A DNA stretch of 64,000 nt from Gaiellasilicea sp037720595 (GTDB taxonomy: Bacteria; Actinomycetota; Thermoleophilia; Gaiellales; Gaiellaceae), in contig JBBJLW010000012.1 in the NCBI GenBank assembly GCA_037720595.1, positions 1 through 64,000 of the forward strand, written 5' to 3'. Below, piece after piece: positions 49,948 through 58,160 of this stretch (positions within the stretch are counted from its first letter, which is position 1; every line of letters starts with the position of its first letter). A program made the position numbers and the translations under genes. A model generated the notes under the pieces. That model saw nothing but the letters and a program-made list of their open reading frames with translations, was not told the DNA's origin and made no database searches.

Positions 49948-50232
49948 ATGCAGTTCCTGGTCGAACTCGACATCGCCCTTCCGGCGATGGAGCCTGCGGA
50001 ACGAGAACACCTGTTCACCGCAGAACGAGCAAGAGGCGAGGCACTCCGTGCCGCCGGATCGATCGAGCGCATCTGGCGGGTCGCTGATCGCCCAGCCAAC
50101 GTCGGCATTTGGCGGGCGCAGGACGCCGACGTCCTCGACGCGCTTCTGCGATCGCTGCCGTTTTACCCGCACATGACCGCCCGCGTCACTCCGCTGGGAC
50201 CACACGTCCTCGACGCCGGAGGCGACGAATAG
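49948..50232 (+). CDS. muconolactone isomerase-family protein
   Basis: A 94-aa ferredoxin-like barrel: MQFLVELDIALPAMEPAERE, then AAGSIERIWRVADRPANVGI and SLPFYPHMTARVTPLGPH. This is the muconolactone delta-isomerase (MIase-like) family; many members of this size outside aromatic catabolism are of unknown function. Its ATG directly follows the marR stop codon (TAGATG), so the two are co-transcribed. Confidence 0.88.
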   Translation: MQFLVELDIALPAMEPAEREHLFTAERARGEALRAAGSIERIWRVADRPANVGIWRAQDADVLDALLRSLPFYPHMTARVTPLGPHVLDAGGDE

Positions 50233-50234
50233 AC

Positions 50235-50342
50235 ATGGCAGGCGGCCGCTGCGTTACGAAGGCAGCTGCGGGACCTCGCCGACGCAGAGCACCTACCCGT
50301 CTTGATCCTCGATTTCAAGGACGACTACTCCGCGGCTGACTA
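50235..50342 (+). pseudogene. HerA-like ATPase fragment
   Basis: A 36-codon frame, LRRQLRDLADAEHLPVLILD then FKDDYSAAD and a stop. The V-L-I-L-D-F-K-D-D-Y segment corresponds to the strand after Walker A in HerA/FtsK-like DNA-pumping ATPases; no Walker A remains. It overlaps the end of the converging fragment. Assignment is tentative. Confidence 0.4.
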
Positions 50343-50999
50343 GCTTGGCGCTCGTCCGCGCCGTAGCGTGACTTTGTCAGTTCCCGGAAGGCGTTGGCCC
50401 GAAGGAGCTCGCAGCGAGCCGGCGTGGTGATGAGTTCGTGCTCGCGCTCAACGCTGAACACCTCGTCGAGGAGCCGGCGGGTGGATAACTCCTGGGCGAC
50501 GGCCGGACCGGAGATCTGCTCGCCGGCAAAATGGTACTCCTGCGAAGAGGCGTCGACCGCCTTTACCTCGAGCACGTCGATGCGCACGGTGCCGTCCTCG
50601 CGCAACTCGATTCCGAGCAGGTCTGCGCGCTTCGGGTCCTTGCTGAGGTGTAGCCAGTGTCGCGCGGCGGGCTCGTCGAGGCTGAGTACCATCCGGCGCG
50701 TTCCAGGCTGACTCCCCTGCCGATCCCACCGACTGGCGATCAACGTGCCCAGCACGCCCTTGACCCTCGCGTGGTCGGTGGTTCCGTCGGCGGCCGGACG
50801 CAGCCACAGGACTCCCGTGTCCAAGAGATCGGTCAGTTCGCGGAGCAGCCCGTCGAGCTCGCGGTCGCTGATCGCCGTGTTGTAACGGCCGGCGACATCC
50901 CTGAGCGCCCGTCGAAAGGCGTCCGGGGCATCGGCGAACGCGACGACGTCGCGCTCACCCTGTGGGTGCCGGCAATCCGACTCGTTGTAGCCGCGTGAT
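50315..50999 (-). pseudogene. C-terminal fragment of a large protein, unknown function
   Basis: An open frame of about 227 codons without a usable start: VVAFADAPDAFRRALRDVAG, RYNTAISDRELDGLLREL, MVLSLDEPAARHWLHLSKDP, then LREDGTVRIDVLEVKAVDAS. The text reads as genuine protein and resembles parts of large DNA-phage-defence or DNA-translocation ATPase systems, but I cannot name the family. The upstream end is lost near 51000. It may belong with the NurA/HerA-like remnants. Confidence 0.55.
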
Positions 51000-51035
51000 T
51001 TGCGTGTGCAGCCTGCGGAGGCGCGTGGTCAGGAA

Positions 51036-51533
51036 TTAGCCGCGCTGGAGCCGTTCGTGCACGAGTTCGAGCGGCACCCGGTACTGGCCGTCTTTGGTGT
51101 GCAGGCTCCGGCGCAGGTGGCGATTGAGTTCGTCGGCGTTGATGTTCCAGAGGCCGCCAGCCTGGTCGACGTGCCAGCCGCACTCGAGCGCCATCTCGTT
51201 CATGACGCCGAGGACGTGTCGGCTCGCCGTCTTCGCGAGGCGAACGTCCTCCGGGGCGAGGCGGCCGAGCGCGTCGACGGGTAGCTGCTCTTCGAGCAGC
51301 GCCGCGATCAGCAGGTCGACGATGCGAGGTCGGATCGGACGCACGTCGCTGATACGGATGTCAGGGACGAAGATTGGGAAGAGCGTGCCGGCATGCACGA
51401 TGAGCAGGCACTTGCGCCGGTCGATCCAGAGGAGGTTCGCGTACCAGTCGTCGTCGCTTGGCGGCGCGTCGACGAACGTGACAGTGCGCTTGCCGAGCAG
51501 GTTGAGGAGCTTTCCCGTGCAGCGTACGATCAC
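51036..51533 (-). CDS. DUF6933 family protein
   Basis: A 165-aa protein: MIVRCTGKLLNLLGKRTVTF, then DDDWYANLLWIDRRKCLLIV and HAGTLFPIFVPDIRISDVRP, then LAKTASRHVLGVMNEMALEC. This set (MIVRCTxKLLxLLG; DWYANLLWIDRRKCLL; TASRxVLGxMNEMA) is DUF6933. It is commonly found in mobile or defence contexts; function unknown. It is intact with a good start. Confidence 0.85.
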   Translation of the reverse strand: MIVRCTGKLLNLLGKRTVTFVDAPPSDDDWYANLLWIDRRKCLLIVHAGTLFPIFVPDIRISDVRPIRPRIVDLLIAALLEEQLPVDALGRLAPEDVRLAKTASRHVLGVMNEMALECGWHVDQAGGLWNINADELNRHLRRSLHTKDGQYRVPLELVHERLQRG

Positions 51534-51576
51534 CGTTCGCGAGCCCAGCCCGTCGACCGGCGACTCTCCAATCTAC

Positions 51577-52681
51577 GCAGCGAGCCGGTATTCGTGGAGG
51601 AGCCCGCCCAGCAGCTCACGACGGCGGATCCGATCGAGCTCGGCCAGATCGGCGACCGGTTGCTCCTCGTCCGGCGGCGGCGCGGGGCCTGGGGCCGCTT
51701 GCCGAGTGCGCGGTGCGGGCGGTGCTAGTTGTAATGCGCCGCGTATTCGCACAGGACGGCGTCGAGGTGGCGGCGGCCGACGATCAGCAGCCGATCGAGG
51801 CACTCGCGCCGCACAGTCCCGACCCAGCGCTCGGCGTGTGCTCGTGCCTTCGGCGCCCGCGCTGGGGCTTTGATCACGCGAATGCCCTCGGAGCCGAAAA
51901 CCTCGTCGAAGTCTCGCGTGAACTTGCTGTCACGATCGCGGATCAGGAACCGCGGGCGTACGCCTTCGTCGTCGAGCTGCATCAGCAGGTTGCGCGCCTG
52001 CTGGGTCACCCACGGCCCGTCCGGGTTGGTTGTGATCCCGGCGATGTGGACGCGACGGGTCGCAAGCTCGATGAAGAACAAGACGTAGAAGCGCTTCAAG
52101 AAGAGGCTGTCGACGGTAAGGAAGTCGCACTCGAGGATGCTCGCCGCCTGCTGGCGCAGGAAATCACTCCAGCTCGTCTCAAGACGTTTCGGAGCCGGCT
52201 CGATCCCCGCGTTCTTGAGAATCATCCAGACCGTACTGGCGGCGAGCTTGATGCCGAGCCCGACCAGCTCGCCCTGAATCCGCCGGTATCCCCAGCTTGG
52301 GTTCTCGCGTGCGAGCTGCACGACGAGTTTCCGCACCTCGAGCGTCGTCGCGGGCCGACCCGGACGCCGAGACGGATACGTCCACCGACGCGCGACGAGT
52401 TCGCGGTGCCAGCGCAGGAGCGTCGCGGGCGTCACGAAGAACGATCTCTTCCACGCCTGCCGTGGCAGCACTCGGCTGAACGCCGCCAGCACCGCTCGGT
52501 CAGCCGGAGTGAGCTCGGGACGAGCGACCTGACGCTGGAGCACGAGCAGCTGGTGGCGCAGAAGCAGGATCTCGATCTCCTTCTCCCGCTGCGAGCGAAA
52601 CCGCAGAACGGCCAGCTCCAACAGACGCCGCAGCGACCAGTACAAGACCGACACCGCCACGCTCCGAGAACGACCCGCCAC
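51577..52681 (-). pseudogene. rve-type transposase with amber stop and frameshift
   Basis: From 52681: N-terminal helical region (KEIEILLLRHQLLVLQRQVA), HTH (SWGYRRIQGELVGLGI), and integrase core with Asp in ECDFLTVDSLFLKRFY, Asp in FLIRDRDSKFTRDFDEVFGS and Glu in HAERWVGTVRRECLDRLLIV, so all catalytic residues are encoded. The frame stops at TAG (51725-51727) after CEYAAHYN, where the family usually has Gln (HYNxHRPHRALG continues). The normal ending RIRRRELLGGLLHEYRLAA is found in another frame down to about 51577, so an extra indel exists. Probably inactive or recently damaged. Confidence 0.85.
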
Positions 52682-52699
52682 TATCGCTGACCCTACCGA

Positions 52700-53079
52700 T
52701 CAACCCAGCCCAAATCAGGACTCAACGACGAGGGACACGATCGCGATCGAGTTATCGGCACCCACACGCGATCTCATTGCCGCCAAAACCGACCACACCG
52801 GCTGCGGCGAGCACCCAGAGATGAGTCAGGTGCTGCGGGTGGATGATCGCCAAGCGGCCCCGGTCTGGGAACGTGCGGGCACCCGCGGGCATGCCTGGGC
52901 GCGCTGCATCGGCGAGCCGCGCCTACTGAACACGACGCATCGAGCCGGAGAGGAACTCCTTGATCGTCGCGAGGTGCGCGTTGGCGCGGCGGCGCAGACA
53001 AGCGCTCACAGCCCTGCTCCTTGGTGACGAGCGCGGCAACAGCTTCAGCGCAGACGCTTCCTGGAGCGCGACGTCGCCG
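52700..53079. other. 380-bp stretch without a supported gene
   Basis: The stretch lies between the transposase start and the regulator remnant. Short frames in both directions show no recognisable domain; a segment near 52930-53010 (RANAHLATIKEFLSGSMRRV on the minus strand) may be a decayed gene end. Confidence 0.5.
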
Positions 53080-53324
53080 TCAGCGCTCCTCGATCCGGCA
53101 GCAGGCGACGACGTGCTCCTCGTTCTCGGCGAGCAGCGCTGGGCGAGGTCGAGCATCGCGATGACCCGCTCGTCGGCTGTGCGGTTGTAGACGGCGCGGT
53201 GCTCGCGGCGGGTTGCGACGAAGCCGCACCAGCGCAGGCAGGCCAGATGGTTGGAGACCTTTGGCTGCGCCTCGTCCAGGCGCGCCACCAGCTCGCCCAC
53301 GGTCAACTCGCCCTCGTCGCGCAT
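53080..53324 (-). pseudogene. ArsR/CmtR-type metal regulator remnant
   Basis: ELTVGELVARLDEAQPKVSN then HLACLRWCGFVATRREHRAV and DERVIAMLDLA are the DNA-binding helices and wing of an ArsR-family repressor; KVSNHLACLRxCGxV is characteristic of CmtR/CadC-like members. The ending ALLAENEEHVVACCRIEER, with its metal-binding CC, lies in a different frame, so an indel sits near 53148. The first helices (normally about 30 residues) are also missing. Confidence 0.7.
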
Positions 53325-53365
53325 GGTCCGGTGCGGTGACTCCCGTCCCGCATGTTTGTGCGTCC

Positions 53366-53572
53366 TCAGCGCTGCGTGGACGCTCTCCCGCCGCGGCCGC
53401 CGAGCCGGCTCTGCACCTCGGCGAGGTCGACGTCGCCGCGCACGAGGAGCACGACGGCATAGAAGACGGCGGCGCCGGCGAGGCAGAGCACCGCCGACCC
53501 GAACCCCATGGCGATCCAGACCGCCACGAAGGCGAATCCGAGTGCCGCTGCGAACTGGCTTGACGTCATCAT
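53366..53572 (-). CDS. small membrane protein (DUF2273-like) of the Asp23 operon
   Basis: A 68-aa protein with two hydrophobic segments (FAAALGFAFVAVWIAMGFGS and AVLCLAGAAVFYAVVLLV) and a basic tail. It follows the AmaP-like gene with a 4-bp overlap. DUF2273-type proteins of this size accompany Asp23 in Firmicutes and Actinobacteria; likely an envelope anchor. Last gene of the operon. Confidence 0.75.
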   Translation of the reverse strand: MMTSSQFAAALGFAFVAVWIAMGFGSAVLCLAGAAVFYAVVLLVRGDVDLAEVQSRLGGRGGRASTQR

Positions 53573-54174
53573 TCGAGCTCCCTTCGTCCTCTGTCGAAAC
53601 CGGCGAGCGTCACGCTGACCGGACCATCGGGCAGGTCATGCTGTCGCAGAGCCTCCCCGACACGCTGCTGAACCTCGCGCAGGGTGTCCGGCAGGTCACC
53701 TGCTCGCTTCACGTCGATCTCCAGCTCGATGCCGTTCTCGACGTACCGGCCGGTGGCGTCGGTGACGGACGGATGGGCGCAGGCGGCGACCTCCGCCGCC
53801 CGCTCGACCGCCCGCGGCTCCACCGTCAACGTGCCGCGCTCGTCCCCGGCGAGCGTCAGCGGGCCGCGCGCGAGATACGGCCGCGGCACCTGCTTCAGGG
53901 CAAGGAGGCCGAAGAGCAGGAACGCAGCCAGGCCGCCCAGCCCGGTGATCAGGCGCACCGTGCTCGTGAAGTCGGCCGGCACGAGCCCCGCCAGGAAGTC
54001 GTAGACGTCGCGATAGCCGCTGATCGTGTTCACCGTCTCCGGATCCACCTTGAACGCCAGCGCCACCAGCATCGCGCCGTACCAGATCAGCGCGAGCGCG
54101 ACCGGCACGAGCAGCAGCAGCCCGAGGATGGCCAGTGGCGAGTCGCGGCTGCGCAGGCGCTGGCGGATCGTCAC
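53569..54174 (-). CDS. AmaP-like membrane anchor of alkaline shock protein
   Basis: A 201-aa protein with two transmembrane helices (LAILGLLLLVPVALALIWYG and LITGLGGLAAFLLFGLLAL) followed by a cytoplasmic Asp23-like domain (GTLTVEPRAVERAAEVAACA then HPSVTDATGRYVENGIELEI). This matches AmaP, which recruits Asp23 to the membrane. Overlaps genes on both sides by 4 bp. Confidence 0.82.
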   Translation of the reverse strand: MTIRQRLRSRDSPLAILGLLLLVPVALALIWYGAMLVALAFKVDPETVNTISGYRDVYDFLAGLVPADFTSTVRLITGLGGLAAFLLFGLLALKQVPRPYLARGPLTLAGDERGTLTVEPRAVERAAEVAACAHPSVTDATGRYVENGIELEIDVKRAGDLPDTLREVQQRVGEALRQHDLPDGPVSVTLAGFDRGRRELE

Positions 54175-54770
54175 TCGACCCTCGCCCTCGCCCCGTGCTT
54201 GCCGGTTCGCGCCTCCACCCGCGGCTTCACCGCGGCGGACGCGACGAGCGGCGCCAGCGCACCGTGCACGCGCTGCTCGACCTCGCGGTCCTGCTGATTC
54301 CGTGGGTGCGAAACCCTCACTCGCAGCTGCCCACCCCGCACGCGCCCTGGCGGCCGTACCCGCGCCTTCGCCTCGGTGACCCCGCGCACCTGCCCCGCGA
54401 GCGCCTCCGCCGCACCCGCGAGCGGCCGCCGACGCGCCGCGAGCCTGCCGCGTTCCCCCTTGCCGAAGACCACCAGGCGCTCACGGCGCGGCGCGAGCAC
54501 GCCGAGCAGGAGCAGCGCGCCGGCGAGCACGGCACCGGCCCCGGCGAGAGTGGAGCGCTTCGCGAGCGGCCCCGGCGCCTCGAGTCGGCCGAGGTAGTCG
54601 CCGACCCCGTCCTCGGCCTCCGGCAGGAGCACCTGCTCGGCGAGCCCCGGCAGGCTCAGTGGCCTGTCGCCGCCCTGGATGGAGAAGACGGCGACCGCGA
54701 ACCCGACGAGGGAGAGCGCGACGAGCAGCACCAGCACGACGAGGCGCGCGAGCACGCGCAGGAGCGTCAC
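54171..54770 (-). CDS. DUF6286-like membrane protein of the Asp23 operon
   Basis: A 199-aa protein: N-terminal transmembrane helix (LVVLVLLVALSLVGFAVAVF), second helix (AGAGAVLAGALLLLGVLAP), then a basic C-terminal domain (LAARRRPLAGAAEALAGQVR). This architecture is DUF6286, habitually found between Asp23 paralogues in actinobacteria. The exact biochemical role is unknown. Confidence 0.78.
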   Translation of the reverse strand: MTLLRVLARLVVLVLLVALSLVGFAVAVFSIQGGDRPLSLPGLAEQVLLPEAEDGVGDYLGRLEAPGPLAKRSTLAGAGAVLAGALLLLGVLAPRRERLVVFGKGERGRLAARRRPLAGAAEALAGQVRGVTEAKARVRPPGRVRGGQLRVRVSHPRNQQDREVEQRVHGALAPLVASAAVKPRVEARTGKHGARARVE

Positions 54771-55141
54771 TTCATGCCCGTTTCGTCCGGCGTCACGACG
54801 TCCTCGATCGCGATGTCGACGTACCTGAGCGCGGCGGCCAGACCCGCCGACGCGGCGGCACGTTCGACCCGCTCGCGGATCCGATCGGCGAGCGGGTGCA
54901 GCGGGACGGCCTCGCTGACGAGATAGAGCTCGACGGCGTAGCCGCCGTCGGCGAGAGCCGTCGCAAGCACACCGGAAAGCCGCTCCTCGCGGTCCGCCGT
55001 CACGCGCGTCCCGAACCGTCCCGCATCCGCGGAGACGACCCCAGGCACGCCCAGCGCCGCGTCCAGTGCGAGCCGGGCGAGCAGCACCCGCTCCGAGGGA
55101 GCGGCCAACTCCGACCGGGAAGCGCTCGAAGGCGCCGTCAT
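54767..55141 (-). CDS. Asp23/Gls24-related protein
   Basis: A 124-aa protein with the Asp23 core: LLARLALDAALGVPGVVSAD then GTRVTADREERLSGVLATAL and GGYAVELYLVSEAVPLHPLA, ending with RIRERVERAAASAGLAAALRYVD-type helices (ADRIRERVERAAASAGLA). It lacks the acidic C-terminal tail of canonical Asp23. It overlaps the DUF6286 gene by 4 bp and is probably a partner of the downstream paralogue. Confidence 0.8.
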   Translation of the reverse strand: MTAPSSASRSELAAPSERVLLARLALDAALGVPGVVSADAGRFGTRVTADREERLSGVLATALADGGYAVELYLVSEAVPLHPLADRIRERVERAAASAGLAAALRYVDIAIEDVVTPDETGMK

Positions 55142-55153
55142 CGGCTCCGCCCC

Positions 55154-55603
55154 CTAGCTGACGCGCGACTCCTCGGGCTGGTCGTCGCCCGGGAAGTGAA
55201 GGTCGTTCACGACAATATTGACCTCCGCGACCGAGAGCCCCGTGATGCCCTCGAGCCGCTTGATCACGTTCTCGCGCACCGCGTCCGACACCTTCGGGAT
55301 CGACTCGCCGTACTCCACGACGATCGTGAGGTCCACCGCTGCCTCGCGCTCGCCGACCTCGACGGAGACCCCGCGTGAGCGTTCGTCGGACATCGAGACG
55401 CCGACCCGCTCGGTCATCGAACCGAGCGCGCGGGCCGCGCCGCCTCCGAGGTCGTAGACGCCACTCGTCTCCCGCGCGGCGATGGCGGCGATCTTCGTCA
55501 CCACCAGATCGTTGATCGTCGTCGTCCCGTGCTCGGTAGCGAGAGGCGACTTCTTGCCGCCGTCCCCGCCGCTTCCTCGGCCCGTCACAGTTTCTTCAGC
55601 CAT
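55154..55603 (-). CDS. Asp23/Gls24 family envelope stress protein
   Basis: A 149-aa canonical Asp23: TTINDLVVTKIAAIAARETS, GVYDLGGGAARALGSMTERV, VSVEVGEREAAVDLTIVVEY, GESIPKVSDAVRENVIKRLE, then GLSVAEVNIVVNDLHFPGDD. It is the most conserved gene of the operon and the first one, preceded by a strong GGAGG site. In Gram-positive bacteria Asp23 forms membrane-tethered fibres under alkaline or envelope stress. Confidence 0.92.
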   Translation of the reverse strand: MAEETVTGRGSGGDGGKKSPLATEHGTTTINDLVVTKIAAIAARETSGVYDLGGGAARALGSMTERVGVSMSDERSRGVSVEVGEREAAVDLTIVVEYGESIPKVSDAVRENVIKRLEGITGLSVAEVNIVVNDLHFPGDDQPEESRVS

Positions 55604-56182
55604 CGTTGCCTCCTCGTCGTCGCATCGGTCTCCTCTCCCATTGCCCAGTCCAGCCGCTGGCTAAGCCACGTCCTGCCGCGACTTCGGGGGGCGCGCGTTC
55701 GAGCTGACGTGACATACACGATGTTGCGCCGTTCTCGCTTGACGCGATCTCGCGCTACTTCGGGGAGTATTCCGGGGAAGTGGCACGCGCAGAGACCTCT
55801 GGCTGAATCGCCTTATCTGCGTAGAAAGCCAAGTGGGTGAGATCCGGTCGCTTGAAGGCACGGTTTGGCTGGCACACGTATAGGCCGTTTCGCAAGTAGA
55901 ACCCGTACGCGACTCGCGCCGCGACGATGGCAACCCATCCAGCGTTCCGTTTGTGGGGGAAGGCTGGCCGACCCCCGCGTCGGCATCGCAGAGCGCCGCT
56001 CGTCGCTTGATCCCGACGAAGTCCGCCTACCGCTTACACTCCTGGACGACGTCGATTCGGAAACAGCACGGTCTACCTCCGACACCGGATGAGGACGTGA
56101 CCCGCGCCGCGCCATCACGGCGGGCCCACAGCCGCGCATACGATGGCCCCTCGCTTGGTTTCGAGACGGGAAGGTGGGCCTA
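55604..56182. other. 579-bp stretch without a supported gene
   Basis: It should contain the promoter of the Asp23 operon on the minus strand. Several overlapping frames exist but none shows protein-like composition or a family motif. I see nothing further. Confidence 0.5.
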
Positions 56183-56545
56183 ATGTACGCCCGCGTCACC
56201 CGCTTCGAAGGCTCTGACCCCGCAACGCTGGCAACAGGAGATCGACGGATGCGGACGCAGATGGAGAGCGGCCTGACCGACGAGGCGATCGACCAGATGG
56301 CCGAGCAGGTGAAGGGTCGGTTCGAGCGCGACGAGGTCGAGCGGCTGCTCAAGTCGATCAAGAGGACGCTCGTCCTCACTGACTCGGAGAAGGGAAGCTC
56401 CGCAATGGTCGCGTTCTGCGACACGGAGGAGGACGTCCGGGGTGTCGATGCCCTGTTCGACGCGATGTCGCCGGGCGATAGCGGCGGCAAGCGACAGAGC
56501 GTGGACATCTACGAGGTCTCGATCGACCAGCGGTTCGACGCCTAG
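56183..56545 (+). CDS. small ABM-like protein, unknown function
   Basis: A 120-aa protein from the ATG in MYARVTRFEGSDPATLATGD. The beginning is that of dimeric alpha/beta-barrel (ABM-like) proteins; DRRMRTQMESGLTDEAIDQM replaces the usual second strand region, and SSAMVAFCDTEEDVRGVDAL then YEVSIDQRFDA completes the fold. Possibly a monooxygenase-like or stress protein. It is the last gene of island I before the att copy. Confidence 0.72.
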   Translation: MYARVTRFEGSDPATLATGDRRMRTQMESGLTDEAIDQMAEQVKGRFERDEVERLLKSIKRTLVLTDSEKGSSAMVAFCDTEEDVRGVDALFDAMSPGDSGGKRQSVDIYEVSIDQRFDA

Positions 56546-56730
56546 ACGCCCGTTGCGTCCAGCGCTCGACAAGCGCGGGCGCTCAGGCCGTGCGAACGAC
56601 GTGCGAACATCAGCGCGGCCACGGGCGTCCACGCGCGGGTCACCTGCCGTCCGCAGATTCCCTTGGCTTGCGCGGCTTTCGTGCCTTCGCAGACCCGCGC
56701 GTGCCCGCGCTTCCCTCCTCGGAACCTGAA

Positions 56731-56771
56731 TGGTAAGGAGGGGGTCAACGGTTCGAGTCCGTTAGAGGGCT
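56731..56771 (+). repeat. att copy 1: 3' end of tRNA-Thr
   Basis: TGGTAAGGAGGGGGTC is followed by T-arm AACGG-TTCGAGT-CCGTT and AGAGGGCT. Compared with the intact gene, the two T-stem differences are compensatory (G-C to A-T). It marks the junction of island I and island II. Confidence 0.9.
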
Positions 56772-57125
56772 CTTTCAGAAGAGCGAATCAGCTGCAAATG
56801 GCATCTTTTCTGTTGTCTTCCCAGAAACGCTAGAGCCCCTCCTTGGCACGGAGGGGATCGATGGTCGGAACAGGTCGGAACCAACTCAGAGAGTTGCTGG
56901 AAATCCGGCGTTTTGCTCGCTCGATAGGGGCATTGCGAAAAGCTGGGGACAGCTCTTGGGGCTATTCGTGGGCTCCACGGGCCGAGCGGTTCACCCGCGC
57001 GTGAGATACAGGCGCAATAGAAAGGACAGGGTGGATCTTGGTCCGCGCTTCGACTTACGCGGGAGGATTCTCTCGCGGCGGAGCTTTTGCAACCGACTGC
57101 GGGTTGCTCGGTGATGTCCGGATTT
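56772..57125. other. left end of island II, no gene
   Basis: 354 bp without a gene. A hairpin CCCCTCC (56836-56842) with GGAGGGG (56850-56856) and one pair of TGGGGAC/TTGGGG elements (GGGGACA at 56944-56950, GGGG at 56957) 13 bp apart are present. An integrase would be expected at this end of the island but none is readable, only sequence too degraded to assign. Confidence 0.55.
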
Positions 57126-57743
57126 TTAGACGGGTTGGAGCGCGGCGCACTTGTCCTCGCGCAGGCAGTCGCGCACGCGGCGCTCCGCGATGGTCAACAC
57201 GAACGACCGGACTGGCGCATCGTCAAAGTCGCTCAGGATCGCATCGGCGCAGGCACGGATCTCCTCCGCCGCCTTCGTGTCTCCGAACTCCTCAACCAGG
57301 CGGGGGAGCATCTGCGCGAGCCGGCGCTGGTGTCCGCTGCGGTCGGCGCGGATCTCGTCGGCTCGTTGTTCGACCAGGTCGCGCACGCGCCGCTCGATCT
57401 CGTCGCGGATCTCGCGTACCTTTTCGAGCGGTTGACCGGCGGGATCGTCTATCTCCCAGTCCTCGACGGCGCCGATCAGATACGGGCAACTTCCTTGGCA
57501 GTTGAGGGTGATCCCTTTGTCGGCGTGCAGCTGCATCTCGACGTCGATCTTCTTTGGCTTGCGGTCGGAGATGTCGATGCCGACTTCGTGCATCGCCTCG
57601 ATCACGTTCGGCCAGATTGCGGCAGCGGGTTCTTGCCCGGCGGATTCCGCGCGCAGGTCTTCGGAGGCGTAGCGCTCGAAGAACGCCTGCGCGATCTGCG
57701 AGCGGCCGGCGTTGTGGGTGCAAACAAAAAGGACGTACTTCAT
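57126..57743 (-). CDS. arsC: arsenate reductase with C-terminal three-helix domain
   Basis: A 205-aa protein. Residues 1-130 are a low-molecular-weight phosphatase-type ArsC: P-loop VLFVCTHNAGRSQIAQ with Cys8, SAGQEP, DISDRKPKKI, LNCQGSCPYLIGAVEDWEID. Residues about 133-205 (HQRRLAQMLPRLVEEFGDTK then PVRSFVLTIAERRVRDCLRE) form a helical bundle like the N-terminal domain of mycobacterial/corynebacterial PTP-like proteins, here at the C-terminus. It reduces arsenate to arsenite, probably with mycothiol or thioredoxin. Confidence 0.9.
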   Translation of the reverse strand: MKYVLFVCTHNAGRSQIAQAFFERYASEDLRAESAGQEPAAAIWPNVIEAMHEVGIDISDRKPKKIDVEMQLHADKGITLNCQGSCPYLIGAVEDWEIDDPAGQPLEKVREIRDEIERRVRDLVEQRADEIRADRSGHQRRLAQMLPRLVEEFGDTKAAEEIRACADAILSDFDDAPVRSFVLTIAERRVRDCLREDKCAALQPV

Positions 57744-57755
57744 CGCGGCTTCCTC

Positions 57756-58160
57756 CTACGCAGCGGTTACGTTCTTGTCGAGCTCGTCGACAAGCTGGGC
57801 GACGAGCCGTTTGATCTCGTCTCGGATCGGCCTGATCTGTTCGACCGAGAGGCTCTTCGGGTCGGGTAGGTGCCAGTTCAGGCGGCGAAGGCCGGGCGTG
57901 ACCGGGCAGACCTCCTCGCTGCAGGTGGCGACGGCCACGTTCGCCCACTCGAGCGCCTCGGCGTCGAGTTTGCGTGGCACGTGGTCGCTGGCATCGATGC
58001 CGAGCTCGCGCAGCGCCTCGACCACCTGCGGATGCGGCGCCGTGCCCGGTTCACTTCCCGCGGAGCGCGAGTTGTGCCGGGCGCGTGCGCGTTCGCGGAA
58101 CAGCCGTTCGGCCATGACGCTGCGGCCGCTGTTTGCGACGCAGACGAAGAGCACGTTCAT
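57756..58160 (-). CDS. arsC: arsenate reductase, LMW-phosphatase type
   Basis: A 134-aa protein: MNVLFVCVANSGRSVMAERL (Cys7 in the C-x5-R loop), SAGSEPGTAPHPQVVEALRE, IDASDHVPRKLDAEALEWAN, VAVATCSEEVCPVTPGLRR and WHLPDPKSLSVEQIRPIRDE. It has the CxxxxC cysteines of the thioredoxin-linked class. The start overlaps the aquaporin stop by one base (TGATG), so the genes are coupled. A second ArsC follows 12 bp downstream. Confidence 0.94.
   Translation of the reverse strand: MNVLFVCVANSGRSVMAERLFRERARARHNSRSAGSEPGTAPHPQVVEALRELGIDASDHVPRKLDAEALEWANVAVATCSEEVCPVTPGLRRLNWHLPDPKSLSVEQIRPIRDEIKRLVAQLVDELDKNVTAA

Noticed and set aside
55813..56508. 231-aa minus-strand ORF
   Set aside because: Antisense to a better-supported + strand gene, Arg/Ser-rich composition without domain signal.
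56836..56856. Rho-independent terminator
   Set aside because: The hairpin CCCCTCC/GGAGGGG has no U-tract and no gene directly upstream; mentioned only as a hairpin.
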